DNA of 64,000 nt from Pseudomonas sp. DTU_2021_1001937_2_SI_NGA_ILE_001. Lineage in GTDB: Bacteria; Pseudomonadota; Gammaproteobacteria; Pseudomonadales; Pseudomonadaceae. Positions 29,256 through 37,623 of this stretch are shown one piece after another. A program made the translations under genes and the position numbers. The stretch's first letter is position 1. Each line of letters starts with the position of its first letter. Under the pieces are notes generated by a model. That model was not told the origin of the DNA. It worked only from the letters and a program-made list of their open reading frames with translations, and searched no databases. The stretch spans positions 2,666,001-2,730,000 of the forward strand of contig NZ_CP135971.1 of the NCBI RefSeq assembly GCF_032463525.1. The letters are read 5' to 3'.

Positions 29256-32122
29256 CAGCGAGCCTCCACGAGTGCACGAACTTCAGCGGCGCCAGCCGCC
29301 ATCAAGGCATCCCGCGCCAAGGCGCGTGCCCCCTCCTGGCTCAACTCACGTACGCAGGCCTTCACTTCGGGGATGCTGCGGGCCGCGACGCTCAGTTCGT
29401 CCACACCCAGGCCGACCAGCACCGGCACCGCCAGCGGGTCGGCAGCCAGCTCACCGCACACCCCCACCCATTTGCCGTGGGCATGGGCCGCCTTGACGGT
29501 CATGTCGATCAGTTGCAGCACCGCCGGATGCAGGCCATCGGCCTGGGCCGACAACGTCGGGTGGCCACGGTCGATGGCCAGGGCGTACTGGGTCAGGTCG
29601 TTGGTGCCGACGCTGAAGAAATCCACCTCCTGGGCCAGCACCGGCGCCAGCAGCGCCGCCGAGGGCACCTCGACCATGATGCCCAGCTGCAGGTCACTGA
29701 CCGGGATCTCGCCGCGCAGGCGCTCGACCATGTCCCGCGCCTGACGCCACTCTTCGACGCGGCCGACCATCGGGAACATGATGCGCAGCGGGCGATCGCC
29801 GGCGGCACGCAGCAAGGCTCGCAGCTGGGCCTCCATGATTTCGGGGCGTTGCAGGGTCAGGCGGATGCCGCGCACGCCGAGAAACGGGTTCTCTTCCTTG
29901 TCGATGGGCCAGTACGGCAGCGGTTTGTCGCCGCCGACGTCCAGGGTCCGCACCACCAGTGGCCGGCCCTGCAGGTCGTCGAGCACGCGGCGGTATTCGG
30001 CTTCCTGGGTGGCTTCGTCCGGGGCCTGGTTGTGGGCCATGAACAGCAATTCGGTACGCAGCAGGCCGATGCCTTCCGCGCCTTGCGCCACGGCTGCCGG
30101 GGTGCCGGTGCTGTCACCGATGTTGGCGCAGACCTCCACGCGATGACCGTCACGGGTCACGGCCGGCTCCAGGCGCGCGGCGGCAGCCGCCTGCAGACGC
30201 TGGGCACGGGCATCGCGTTCGGCAATGGCGCGTTGCAAGGTGCTGTCGTCCGGAGCAACGGTCAGGCGACCGCGCTGGGCGTCGAGCAACAGCGGCGTGC
30301 CCGAGGCAATGCGCAGTACCTGTTCGCCAGCGCCCACCAGTGCGGTGATGCCCAAGGCGCGGGCGACGATGGCGCTGTGCGCGGTGGCACCGCCACGCGC
30401 GGTAAGAATACCGGCGACCCGCTGCGGATCGAGGCGCGCCACATCAGACGGACCGACTTCGTCCATCACCAGTACATAAGGCTGGTCTGGCTCGGCAGCC
30501 TGCTGCACGCCGCACAGATGAGCCAGCACCCGGCGACCGACATCGCGCAGGTCGGCGGCACGCTCGGCCAGCAATGGGTCGTTGAGGGCTTCCTGGCGCA
30601 ATGCCGCCGACTCGATGACCTCGTTCCAGGCCGATGCCGCACTGACGCCGCTGTCCAGGCGACGCATCACGTCATCGGTCAGTTCCGGGTCATCGAGCAT
30701 TTCCTGGTGGGTGACGAAGATTTCACCAATCGCCTTGGCCTGGCTGCGGCTGATGAGCTGTTCGATCTCGCCACGCACGAAGGCCAGGGCATCCTGCAGG
30801 CGCTGACGCTCGGCGGCTGGCGATTCGCCCTGTGCCGGGTAGTCGAACACCGGGGTCAGTTGCACGTGCGCCGGCCCCATGGCGATACCCGGCGAGGCCG
30901 CCACGGCGCTGAGTACTGCACCGGCCTGCGGGGCCGGCACCGCGCGTGGAGTCGCCTGCGCAGCTTCGACCGGTGCCGGCGCTGGCATGGCACTGACCGG
31001 CTCGACCTCTTCGCCGAGGCCCTCTTGCACCGCGGCCAGCAGCGCCGGCAGCGCGTCGGCGGCGATGCCTGGCTCGGCGACGAATTCCAGGGTCTGGCCA
31101 CGCCGCGCGCCCATGCTCAGCAGCTTGCTGAGGCTTTTGGCCGACACGGCGCTGTCGTTGCTTTCCAGCACCCGAACGCGAATTTCCCCCTCGAAGCCCT
31201 TGGCCAATTGCGCAAGGATCTTCGCCGGACGGGCATGCAAACCGTGGGCGTTGGCCAGCACGATCTGCGCACTGGGCCACTCGGCAGGCACTTCGCCGCC
31301 CAGGGCCTGCAGCACCACACGGCTGTTGGTGGCCTGGCCCAGCTCCTGGCCGCGGCCTTCGATGAGCAGGGCGCACAGGCGCTCCAGCAGCGCCTGGTGA
31401 GCTTCGCCCAGGCTGGCCAGGCAGAACAGCCCGGTCACCGGCTGGCCCAGGTAGCGCAGGGGCTTGTCCGGGGTGACGAAGGCCAGGCCGGGACGCTTGA
31501 CGGTCTGTTCGCTGTGCAGCCACCACAGGCCATCACCCAGCGACAGCGCCTCGACCTGCTGCAGCACGGCAGCGAAGCCGTTATCCACGCAGTCGGCCTT
31601 GCGCAGCAGGCGCGCACCGCGCCATACCAGTTCTTCGAAATCCTCTACCGACAGGCCGAGGCTGATCATCTGCGCATCCAGGGCCAGCTCCTGGGGCGCG
31701 CCCTGCAGCAGCTTGAGCAGGTCTTCCGGCGTGCTGGCCGTCCGCAATGCCGGTCCCAGATCATCCTCGCCCAGGGCGCGGGTCAATAATTGCAGCAGGC
31801 GCAGGTGTTCGTCGGACTTGGCCGCGATGCCGATCGCCAGGTAGACGATCTGCCCGTCACCCCAGTCCACACCGTCGGGAAACTGCATCAGGCGTACGCC
31901 GGTGGTGTGCACCTGGTCGCGGGTCTGCGGGGTACCGTGGGGAATGGCGATGCCTTGACCGAGGAAGGTCGAACCTTGCTGCTCACGGTCTTGCAGCCCC
32001 TTGAGATAACCCGGGGCGACCAGGCCGTCAGCCACCAGGTGATTGGCGATCAGTTCAAGAGCGGTGGATTTGTCCGCAGCCACCTGGGCCATGGAAATCT
32101 GCTCAAGAGAGAGTTCGAGCAT
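29255..32122 (-). CDS. fruB: Fructose PTS multiphosphoryl transfer protein (EIIA-HPr-EI)
   Basis: A 955-residue three-domain phosphotransferase. EIIA-Fru is at the N-terminus (phospho-His62 in AIPHGT), then a spacer domain, HPr around residues 285-370 (His296 in GLHARPA), and enzyme I from about 405 (His582 in GGATAHSAIVARALG). It carries phosphate from PEP all the way to FruA, so fructose uptake needs no separate EI or HPr. I chose ATG 32122 (MLELSLEQIS), with AGGAG upstream. It is the first gene of fruBKA, behind the Cra operator. Confidence 0.97.
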   Translation of the reverse strand: MLELSLEQISMAQVAADKSTALELIANHLVADGLVAPGYLKGLQDREQQGSTFLGQGIAIPHGTPQTRDQVHTTGVRLMQFPDGVDWGDGQIVYLAIGIAAKSDEHLRLLQLLTRALGEDDLGPALRTASTPEDLLKLLQGAPQELALDAQMISLGLSVEDFEELVWRGARLLRKADCVDNGFAAVLQQVEALSLGDGLWWLHSEQTVKRPGLAFVTPDKPLRYLGQPVTGLFCLASLGEAHQALLERLCALLIEGRGQELGQATNSRVVLQALGGEVPAEWPSAQIVLANAHGLHARPAKILAQLAKGFEGEIRVRVLESNDSAVSAKSLSKLLSMGARRGQTLEFVAEPGIAADALPALLAAVQEGLGEEVEPVSAMPAPAPVEAAQATPRAVPAPQAGAVLSAVAASPGIAMGPAHVQLTPVFDYPAQGESPAAERQRLQDALAFVRGEIEQLISRSQAKAIGEIFVTHQEMLDDPELTDDVMRRLDSGVSAASAWNEVIESAALRQEALNDPLLAERAADLRDVGRRVLAHLCGVQQAAEPDQPYVLVMDEVGPSDVARLDPQRVAGILTARGGATAHSAIVARALGITALVGAGEQVLRIASGTPLLLDAQRGRLTVAPDDSTLQRAIAERDARAQRLQAAAAARLEPAVTRDGHRVEVCANIGDSTGTPAAVAQGAEGIGLLRTELLFMAHNQAPDEATQEAEYRRVLDDLQGRPLVVRTLDVGGDKPLPYWPIDKEENPFLGVRGIRLTLQRPEIMEAQLRALLRAAGDRPLRIMFPMVGRVEEWRQARDMVERLRGEIPVSDLQLGIMVEVPSAALLAPVLAQEVDFFSVGTNDLTQYALAIDRGHPTLSAQADGLHPAVLQLIDMTVKAAHAHGKWVGVCGELAADPLAVPVLVGLGVDELSVAARSIPEVKACVRELSQEGARALARDALMAAGAAEVRALVEAR

Positions 32123-32302
32123 GCGTGACTCCTGTGGGCGACGGCGCGCCACGTGATTCTTGTTCTAGGTTCTGGACGAACAGCGGCTAGGTTGTGCCTT
32201 GCCTGAACTTCGCTTGCGGCTTTTGTTGCAAAACCATCGCGGCGACCTTCGCTATCGATCTGACAGCATCCTTGCCACGATATCAGCGCAAAACTTGCCT
32301 GC

Positions 32303-32314
32303 TGAAACGTTTAA
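32303..32314 (-). promoter_or_regulatory. Cra (FruR) operator upstream of fruB
   Basis: On the minus strand this reads TTAAACGTTTCA, identical to the Cra operator described for the P. putida fruB promoter. It lies about 180 nt before the fruB ATG in the 443-nt fruB-fruR intergenic region. No other gene is seen there; a small dyad TGGGA-N5-TCCCA sits at 32456-32470. Confidence 0.88.
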
Positions 32315-32565
32315 TCTAAAATCAAACGGCACGTTACTCGATTCTGGCCGCCGGTTGAAGCCCGAGTGCTCCGAATGGTCGTTCGGGGTGCAAATACTTC
32401 GACCGTTCGCTATCGCCAATGGTCTGCTGTATAGATCCCGGCACATGGGACACAATCCCACGGGTCCAATGAGGTTAGATCGCCAGTGTCTGCCCGGCTC
32501 GTGAAGGATGAAAGATCCTGAACAGGCCCGATGGCCATGAGGCAACCACAACAAAGGAACCTTCG

Positions 32566-33549
32566 GTGAAACTCAGTGATATCGCACGCCTGGCCGGTGT
32601 TTCCGTGACCACTGCCAGCTATGTGATCAACGGCAAGGCCGAGCAGCAGCGCATCAGCCCCGCCACCGTGGAACGCGTCCGCGCGGTGGTCGAGCAGCAC
32701 GACTTCCGTCCCAACCCCCAGGCCGCCGGGCTGCGCAGCCGTCACAGCCGCACCCTGGGGTTCATCCTGCCCGACCTGGAAAACCCCAGCTATGCGCGCA
32801 TCGCCAAGCTTCTGGAGCAAGGTGCGCGCGCGCGCGGCTACCAGTTGCTGATTGCCAGCTCCGACGATGACCCGCTCAGCGAGCAACAATTGCTGCAGCT
32901 GTTCCGCGCCCGGCGCTGCGACGCGCTGCTGGTCGCCAGTTGCCTGCCAGCCAGCGATGACAGCTACCGCCAGTTGCAGGCCCAAGGCCTGCCGGTCATC
33001 GCCATCGACCGGGAAATGGACCCAGCGCTGTTCTGCTCGGTGGTCAGCGACGACCAGCAGGCCAGCCGCCAGCTTACCGGCAGCCTGCTGGCCACCCGCC
33101 CCCGACACATCGCCCTGCTCGGCGCACGTCCGGAACTGAGCGTCAGCCGCGCGCGGGCCGAAGGCTTTCGCCAGGCCCTGACGGGCTTCGCGGGCGAGGT
33201 CATCATCGAGCAGGGCGAGGCGTTCAGCCGCGCCTGCGGTGAGCGGCTGATGCAAGAGCTGGCGCAGCGCCTGGGCGGCTTGCCCGACGCGCTGATCACC
33301 ACCTCCTACGTACTGTTGCAGGGGGTGTTCGACGCTTTGGAAAGACAGGACAACCTGCGCCTGGGCACCTTCGGTGACACGCAACTGCTGGACTTCCTGC
33401 CCCTGCCGGTCAACGCCATGGCCCAGCAGCATCAGCTGATCGCCGACAAAGCCCTGGAGCTGGCACTGGCCGCCATCGAGAAGGACCAGTATCAGCCTGG
33501 CGTGCATGCCATCGCGCGGACCTTCAAACAGCGTATCGTCGAGGCCTGA
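32566..33549 (+). CDS. cra: Cra/FruR, LacI-family fructose regulator
   Basis: A 327-residue LacI-type repressor. The N-terminal helix-turn-helix and hinge (MKLSDIARLAGVSVTTASYV) are followed by a periplasmic-binding-like effector domain. In P. putida Cra represses fruBKA and is released by fructose-1-phosphate. The gene is divergent from fruBKA with the operator between them, which fits direct local control. It starts at an ATG or the adjoining GTG-like codon with AGGAACC upstream. A TatD gene follows after 1 nt. Confidence 0.95.
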   Translation: MKLSDIARLAGVSVTTASYVINGKAEQQRISPATVERVRAVVEQHDFRPNPQAAGLRSRHSRTLGFILPDLENPSYARIAKLLEQGARARGYQLLIASSDDDPLSEQQLLQLFRARRCDALLVASCLPASDDSYRQLQAQGLPVIAIDREMDPALFCSVVSDDQQASRQLTGSLLATRPRHIALLGARPELSVSRARAEGFRQALTGFAGEVIIEQGEAFSRACGERLMQELAQRLGGLPDALITTSYVLLQGVFDALERQDNLRLGTFGDTQLLDFLPLPVNAMAQQHQLIADKALELALAAIEKDQYQPGVHAIARTFKQRIVEA

Positions 33550-33550
33550 C

Positions 33551-34330
33551 GTGACCCTGATCGACACCCACACGCACCTGGACTTCCCGGACTTCGAAGC
33601 CGATCGCGCCGAAGTGCTGCGCCACAGCCAGGCGCTGGGGGTGCAGCGCATGGTGGTGCTGGGGGTCTACCAGCGCAATTGGCAACGCCTCTGGACGCTG
33701 TGCCAGGCCAACCCGGCGCTGCAGGCCGCCTTCGGCCTGCACCCGGTGTACCTGGCCGAACATCGCCCTGAGCATGTTCAGGAACTCGGCGACTGGCTGA
33801 ACCGCCTCAAGGGCCATGCACAACTCTGTGCGGTAGGGGAGATCGGCCTGGACTACTACCTGCCAGAGCTGGACCGCGAGGGCCAGCAGCAGGTCTTCGA
33901 GGCGCAACTGGGCCTGGCGGCGGATTTCGACCTGCCGGTGCTGCTGCACGTACGCCGCAGCCATGCCGAGGTGATCGCCACACTCAAGCGCCACCGGCTC
34001 GAACGTGCCGGCATCGTGCATGCCTTCGCCGGCAGCCTGGAACAGGCGCGTGAGTACATCAAACTGGGTTATCGCCTGGGGCTGGGCGGCGCAGCGACCT
34101 GGCCGCAGGCGCTGCGCATGCACCGGGTGCTGCCGCAACTGCCGCTGGACAGTATCGTGCTGGAAACCGACGCGCCGGACATGGCACCGGCGATGTATCC
34201 GGGCCAGCGCAACAGCCCGGAATATCTGCCTGCCATCTGCCAGTCACTGGCGGAGCTGATGGGCATCGAGGCCGAGCAACTGGCCGAAGCCACGACCCGC
34301 AATGCCCGAGAGGTATTCGGCTGGAACTAG
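33551..34330 (+). CDS. TatD family metal-dependent hydrolase
   Basis: A 259-residue TIM-barrel hydrolase. Metal ligands are seen in IDTHTHLDF near the N-terminus, Glu in AVGEIGLDYYLPE, His in LLHVRRSHAE and VHAFAGS, and Asp in LETDAPDMAP. TatD enzymes act as 3'-5' DNA/RNA exonucleases; the exact substrate of this paralogue is unknown. I chose GTG 33551, 1 nt after the cra stop, because it starts the conserved THTHLD region properly. Likely cotranscribed with cra. Confidence 0.92.
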   Translation: MTLIDTHTHLDFPDFEADRAEVLRHSQALGVQRMVVLGVYQRNWQRLWTLCQANPALQAAFGLHPVYLAEHRPEHVQELGDWLNRLKGHAQLCAVGEIGLDYYLPELDREGQQQVFEAQLGLAADFDLPVLLHVRRSHAEVIATLKRHRLERAGIVHAFAGSLEQAREYIKLGYRLGLGGAATWPQALRMHRVLPQLPLDSIVLETDAPDMAPAMYPGQRNSPEYLPAICQSLAELMGIEAEQLAEATTRNAREVFGWN

Positions 34331-34395
34331 CGTGGTAAAGCGTTCATCAACCAAGCATCAGCGATGCGCAGGAATTTCTGGTACAGCGCCTGGAG

Positions 34396-34613
34396 CCAAT
34401 ACGGGTCAGTTGGGCCGGGTAGGAGCGGCTTCAGCCGCGAAGCGATCATATGTTCACAACAGATGCAGTGAATTTCCTGGCGCTTTCGCGGCTAAAGCCA
34501 ATACTGGTCAGTTAGGCCGGGTAGGAGCGGCTTCAGCCGCGAAGCGACCGCATGTTCACAACAGATGCAGTGAATTTCCTGGCGCTTTCGCGAGCAAGCT
34601 CGCTCCCACAAAG
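34396..34613. repeat. Tandem 102-bp REP-containing repeats
   Basis: Two direct copies of about 102 bp (34396-34497 and 34498-34599) each begin CCAATACGGGTC/CCAATACTGGTC, carry GTAGGAGCGGCTTCAGCC and the spacer CATGTTCACAACAGATGCAG (first copy with one change). The second copy ends in a different REP type, CGAGCAAGCTCGCTCCCAC. The same spacer recurs at 24700, 24850 and 60235. The IS element at 34614 is inserted right at its end. Confidence 0.9.
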
Positions 34614-34661
34614 TGAACTGCCCCCAAGAAGTTGGAGATTAATCCAACCCTTGGGGGTGTT

Positions 34662-35183
34662 ATGAGTAAGTACACAGAGCCATTCAGGCTCACCGCCGCC
34701 AAAGCCTACCTGCAAGGCACAGACGGTTTACGCACGGTCGCTCGACGCTTTGATATCGATGTCAGCCTGCTTCGACGTTGGGTGGCCCATTATCAAGCCC
34801 GTTCCAGCCTGGGACCTCGCTCGTGTGGCCGACGCTACAGCGCCGCCTTCAAGCGCCAGGTCGTGGAGTACCGGCGCGAGCACCAGCTTTCCCTGCGCCA
34901 AACCGCTGCACATTTCAACCTCGGGCAGTCTTCCCAGATAGGCATCTGGGAGCGACGGTACTACAGTGAGGGTCTTTCTACCCCGAGTGCAGTCCCATCC
35001 AGAAGGCCTACAGCCGTGTCCAAGCGAATCAAGCCCCTCAAGCCCACGACCTCCGATGACAGCCAGAAATCGCGCGAGCAGTTGCTGCGTGAGCTCGAGT
35101 ACATGCGTATGGAGAACGCGATCCTAAAGGAGTTGAAAGCCTTGCGAGAGGAGGAGAAACGAAGGCGCGTCAACGAGCCCTGA
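34662..35183 (+). CDS. IS3-family transposase OrfA
   Basis: A 173-residue OrfA with two helix-turn-helix segments (GLRTVARRFDIDVSLLRRWV and LSLRQTAAHFNLGQSSQIGI), as in the IS150 subgroup, and a C-terminal leucine zipper (REQLLRELEYMRMENAILKE). It binds the IS ends and, when fused to OrfB by frameshifting, forms the active transposase. GGGGGTG precedes the ATG but lies in the 3' arm of a hairpin formed with the left inverted repeat (about 34620-34658). Confidence 0.93.
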   Translation: MSKYTEPFRLTAAKAYLQGTDGLRTVARRFDIDVSLLRRWVAHYQARSSLGPRSCGRRYSAAFKRQVVEYRREHQLSLRQTAAHFNLGQSSQIGIWERRYYSEGLSTPSAVPSRRPTAVSKRIKPLKPTTSDDSQKSREQLLRELEYMRMENAILKELKALREEEKRRRVNEP

Positions 35184-35185
35184 TC

Positions 35186-36019
35186 GTGATGCGGCTTAAG
35201 ATCCGCTTCCCGCTCGCCGCTCTGCTGCAGTGGCTGGGCCTGGCGTCCAGCACTTACTACTACCAACTCGGTTGCCAGAAAAAGCCGGATCGCGATGCCG
35301 AACTCAAGGCCTTGGTGAATGAGGTCTATCACCAGCACAAAGGACGTTACGGCTACCGCCGTATAACGTTGGCAATCAAGAAGCAGGGTGTGACAGTGAA
35401 CAAGAAAGTCGTGGAGCGGTTGATGGCTGCACAAGGATTACGTTCGCGGGTACGAACCAAGAAATACCGGTCTTATCGGGGCACGGAAGGCAAGATTGCC
35501 GCGAACACGCTGCAACGTAACTTCCAGGCGCAACGACCGAATCAGAAGTGGGTCACCGACGTGACCGAGTTCAAGGTGGCTCAGCAAAAGCTCTACCTGT
35601 CGCCAGTGATGGACCTGTACAACGGCGAGATCGTGGCTTACGAAATGGCCACTCGCCCCAGCTACAGCCTGGTGGGCAAGATGTTGGAGAAGGCGCTGAG
35701 CGGCTTGGGCGACAAGCCCAGGTTGTTGATCCATTCGGATCAGGGCTGGCAATACCAACAGGCCCACTACCGTCACGCCTTGCAGCAGTGCGGGGTGAAA
35801 CAGAGCATGTCGCGCAAGGGCAACTGCCTGGACAACGCGGCGATGGAGAGCTTTTTTGGCACGCTCAAGTCAGAGTTTTTCTACTTGGAGCGGTTCGAGA
35901 ATATTGATGACCTGAGAGCCGGTCTGGATGAGTACATCCGTTACTACAACCATGACCGTATCAAGCTGAAGCTCAATGGCCTGAGCCCTGTGGAATACAG
36001 GGTTCAGGCTGCGAGCTAA
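35186..36019 (+). CDS. IS3-family transposase OrfB (DDE integrase core)
   Basis: A 277-residue product with an N-terminal HTH_21 region (GRYGYRRITLAI) and an rve DDE core: Asp in WVTDVTEF, Asp in IHSDQGWQY and Glu in AAMESFFGTLKSE. All three acidic residues are present, so it looks active. It lies in the -1 frame relative to orfA; it may be made as an OrfAB fusion. No A6G-type slippery run is seen before the orfA stop, so reinitiation at GTG 35186 or ATG 35189 is also possible. Confidence 0.93.
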   Translation: MMRLKIRFPLAALLQWLGLASSTYYYQLGCQKKPDRDAELKALVNEVYHQHKGRYGYRRITLAIKKQGVTVNKKVVERLMAAQGLRSRVRTKKYRSYRGTEGKIAANTLQRNFQAQRPNQKWVTDVTEFKVAQQKLYLSPVMDLYNGEIVAYEMATRPSYSLVGKMLEKALSGLGDKPRLLIHSDQGWQYQQAHYRHALQQCGVKQSMSRKGNCLDNAAMESFFGTLKSEFFYLERFENIDDLRAGLDEYIRYYNHDRIKLKLNGLSPVEYRVQAAS

Positions 36020-36133
36020 AACTCTCCAACTTTTGGGGGGCAGTTCAAAGCCGCAAAGCGCTTAACTGGCCAGTATTGCGGCTAAAGCCGCTCCCACCGG
36101 GCCACATGCCGCTTAAGCGAACAGTACTTGCGC

Positions 36134-36970
36134 CTAGAGCAACAACGTCCACAGCGCAAAGGCGGCGTACCACACGATGGCCGCACGAACCAGCAACTCC
36201 CAGATCAGATCCAGGCTTTTGACCCCGGTCATGCCCAACGCCGGCTCCGGCACCTCGCTGGCCACGCAGCCGACCCGAGCGATCAGCCGGGCGGCGCTGA
36301 TGTTCCAGTTCAGCAGTTCCTGGAGCATCTCGCGGCTCACCGCCGCGAAGTTGCCCACCAGGGCGAAGCTGGCCGCCAGCAGGCGCACCGGCAGCCAATC
36401 GAAGGCATGGCGCAGTTGCGCGGCCCGTTCGGCCACTGCGGGAGTAGCGGCCTTCTCGGCACAGAGCGCCAGCAGGCGGTAGGCCAGCGCCGCCACCGGC
36501 CCGAGCAGGGCGTACCAGAAGATCACCGCGAAGAAGCCCTGGTAAGCCTGCCAGAGCAGGTGCCCTTGCACGGCATCGAGCAGCTGCCGGGCATCGTCGG
36601 CCTGCACGCCCATGTCGCGCTCGGCAACATGTACCGCCGCCTGCACATCGCCGCGGCGACAGGCATCCCGGAACGGTCCCAGTGCGGCGGGCAGATCACC
36701 GCGCCCCAGGCTGTAGACCAGCACCAGCAAGTGCACGGGCAGGAGCATCCAGCCATAGGCCACCGAACCGATCACCACCAGCGCCAGGTGCACGGCCAGC
36801 AGCGGCAGCAGCACCGCCAGGGCCAGGATCAGCCAGGGATGGCCCGCGCTGCGGGGTGCGCGCTCCAGGCGCGCCAGGACCTTGAGCCAGGCCTCGTCAC
36901 GCTGCACGCGGCGGCGCAACGCGGAAAACTTCTCGACCACTACCGCCAGCAACAACACCAGAAAACTCAT
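36134..36970 (-). CDS. ampE: AmpE, inner-membrane regulatory protein
   Basis: A 278-residue membrane protein with four or so hydrophobic segments (PWLILALAVLLPLLAVHLAL, AYGWMLLPVHLLVLVYSL, FFAVIFWYALLGPVAALAY, and a C-terminal one). The start MSFLVLLLAVVVEKFSALRR is typical of AmpE. It is cotranscribed with ampD in many gammaproteobacteria and has a modest role in beta-lactamase regulation. The ATG overlaps the ampD stop by 4 nt. The 86 nt between the IS and ampE hold a lone REP half (36090-36110). Confidence 0.93.
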   Translation of the reverse strand: MSFLVLLLAVVVEKFSALRRRVQRDEAWLKVLARLERAPRSAGHPWLILALAVLLPLLAVHLALVVIGSVAYGWMLLPVHLLVLVYSLGRGDLPAALGPFRDACRRGDVQAAVHVAERDMGVQADDARQLLDAVQGHLLWQAYQGFFAVIFWYALLGPVAALAYRLLALCAEKAATPAVAERAAQLRHAFDWLPVRLLAASFALVGNFAAVSREMLQELLNWNISAARLIARVGCVASEVPEPALGMTGVKSLDLIWELLVRAAIVWYAAFALWTLLL

Positions 36971-37533
36971 GCTCCCTCCCCGGTCGAATCCTGAATCGAC
37001 GCCCGAAAACGCGCCCAATCGAAAAATGGCCCCGGATCGGTCTTGCGACCGGGGGCGATGTCACTGTGTCCGCAGATACGCTCGACGCTGATCGCCGGCC
37101 AGGCCTGGCGCAGCTGCCGGGTCAGGGTGGCGAGCGCCGTGTACTGGGCATCGGTGAACGGCTGCTCGTCGGTGCCCTCCAGCTCGATGCCGATGGAAAA
37201 GTCGTTGCAGCCCTCACGCCCGTCGAACAGCGACACGCCGGCATGCCAGGCCCGCTCCAGGCAGGAGACGAACTGGGTGACCTCACCGTCACGCTCGATG
37301 AGAAAGTGCGCCGACACGCGAAGGTCGGCGATGCCCTGGAAATAGGGATGCGCGTCGATATCCAGACAGTTCTGGAAGAACGCCTGGACATGACCGGTCT
37401 TGAAGCAGGCCGGCGGCAGGCTGATGTTGTGAATCACCAGCAGTGAGATTTCGCCGTCAGGCCGCGCATTGAAATTGGGTGACGGACAATGGCTGACCCC
37501 GGCACACCAGCCGCTGGCGGAGTCCAATTGCAT
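36967..37533 (-). CDS. ampD: AmpD, 1,6-anhydro-MurNAc-L-alanine amidase
   Basis: A 188-residue cytoplasmic zinc amidase that cleaves the peptide from anhydro-muropeptides in wall recycling; its loss derepresses AmpC. Zinc ligands correspond to His35 (VIHNISL), His156 (CGHSDIAPGR) and Asp166 (KTDPG). There is no signal peptide, which fits the cytoplasmic recycling enzyme rather than AmiD-like paralogues. It overlaps ampE by 4 nt. Confidence 0.95.
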   Translation of the reverse strand: MQLDSASGWCAGVSHCPSPNFNARPDGEISLLVIHNISLPPACFKTGHVQAFFQNCLDIDAHPYFQGIADLRVSAHFLIERDGEVTQFVSCLERAWHAGVSLFDGREGCNDFSIGIELEGTDEQPFTDAQYTALATLTRQLRQAWPAISVERICGHSDIAPGRKTDPGPFFDWARFRASIQDSTGEGA

Positions 37534-37623
37534 GAGCGCTCCTCGATGAAGGTGGTCGTACGGCGCTCAGTATGCCTGCCAGGGGCAACTTCACGACAGC
37601 CGTAGAACGTCTTCGAGTTGTAT

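Larger units (their letters stand above)
34614..36047 (+). mobile_element. Complete IS3-family element (IS150-like), 1434 bp
   Basis: Terminal inverted repeats of 25 bp are visible: TGAACTGCCCCC-AAGAAGTTGGAGA type on the left and the matching TGAACTGCCCCCCAAAAGTT type on the right, differing at only a few positions. The flanks show a 3-bp direct repeat, AAG (34611-34613 and 36048-36050), a target duplication typical of the family. It carries orfA and orfB in overlapping phase and no other genes. It sits inside REP DNA between tatD and ampE, so it interrupts no gene. Confidence 0.93.

Noticed and set aside
29477..31789. 770-codon plus-strand frame opposite fruB
   Set aside because: It mirrors fruB, whose domains and active-site residues are clear.
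34302..34616. 104-codon plus-strand frame with a repeated peptide
   Set aside because: The repeat peptide comes from translation of the 102-bp REP repeats; there is no ribosome site.
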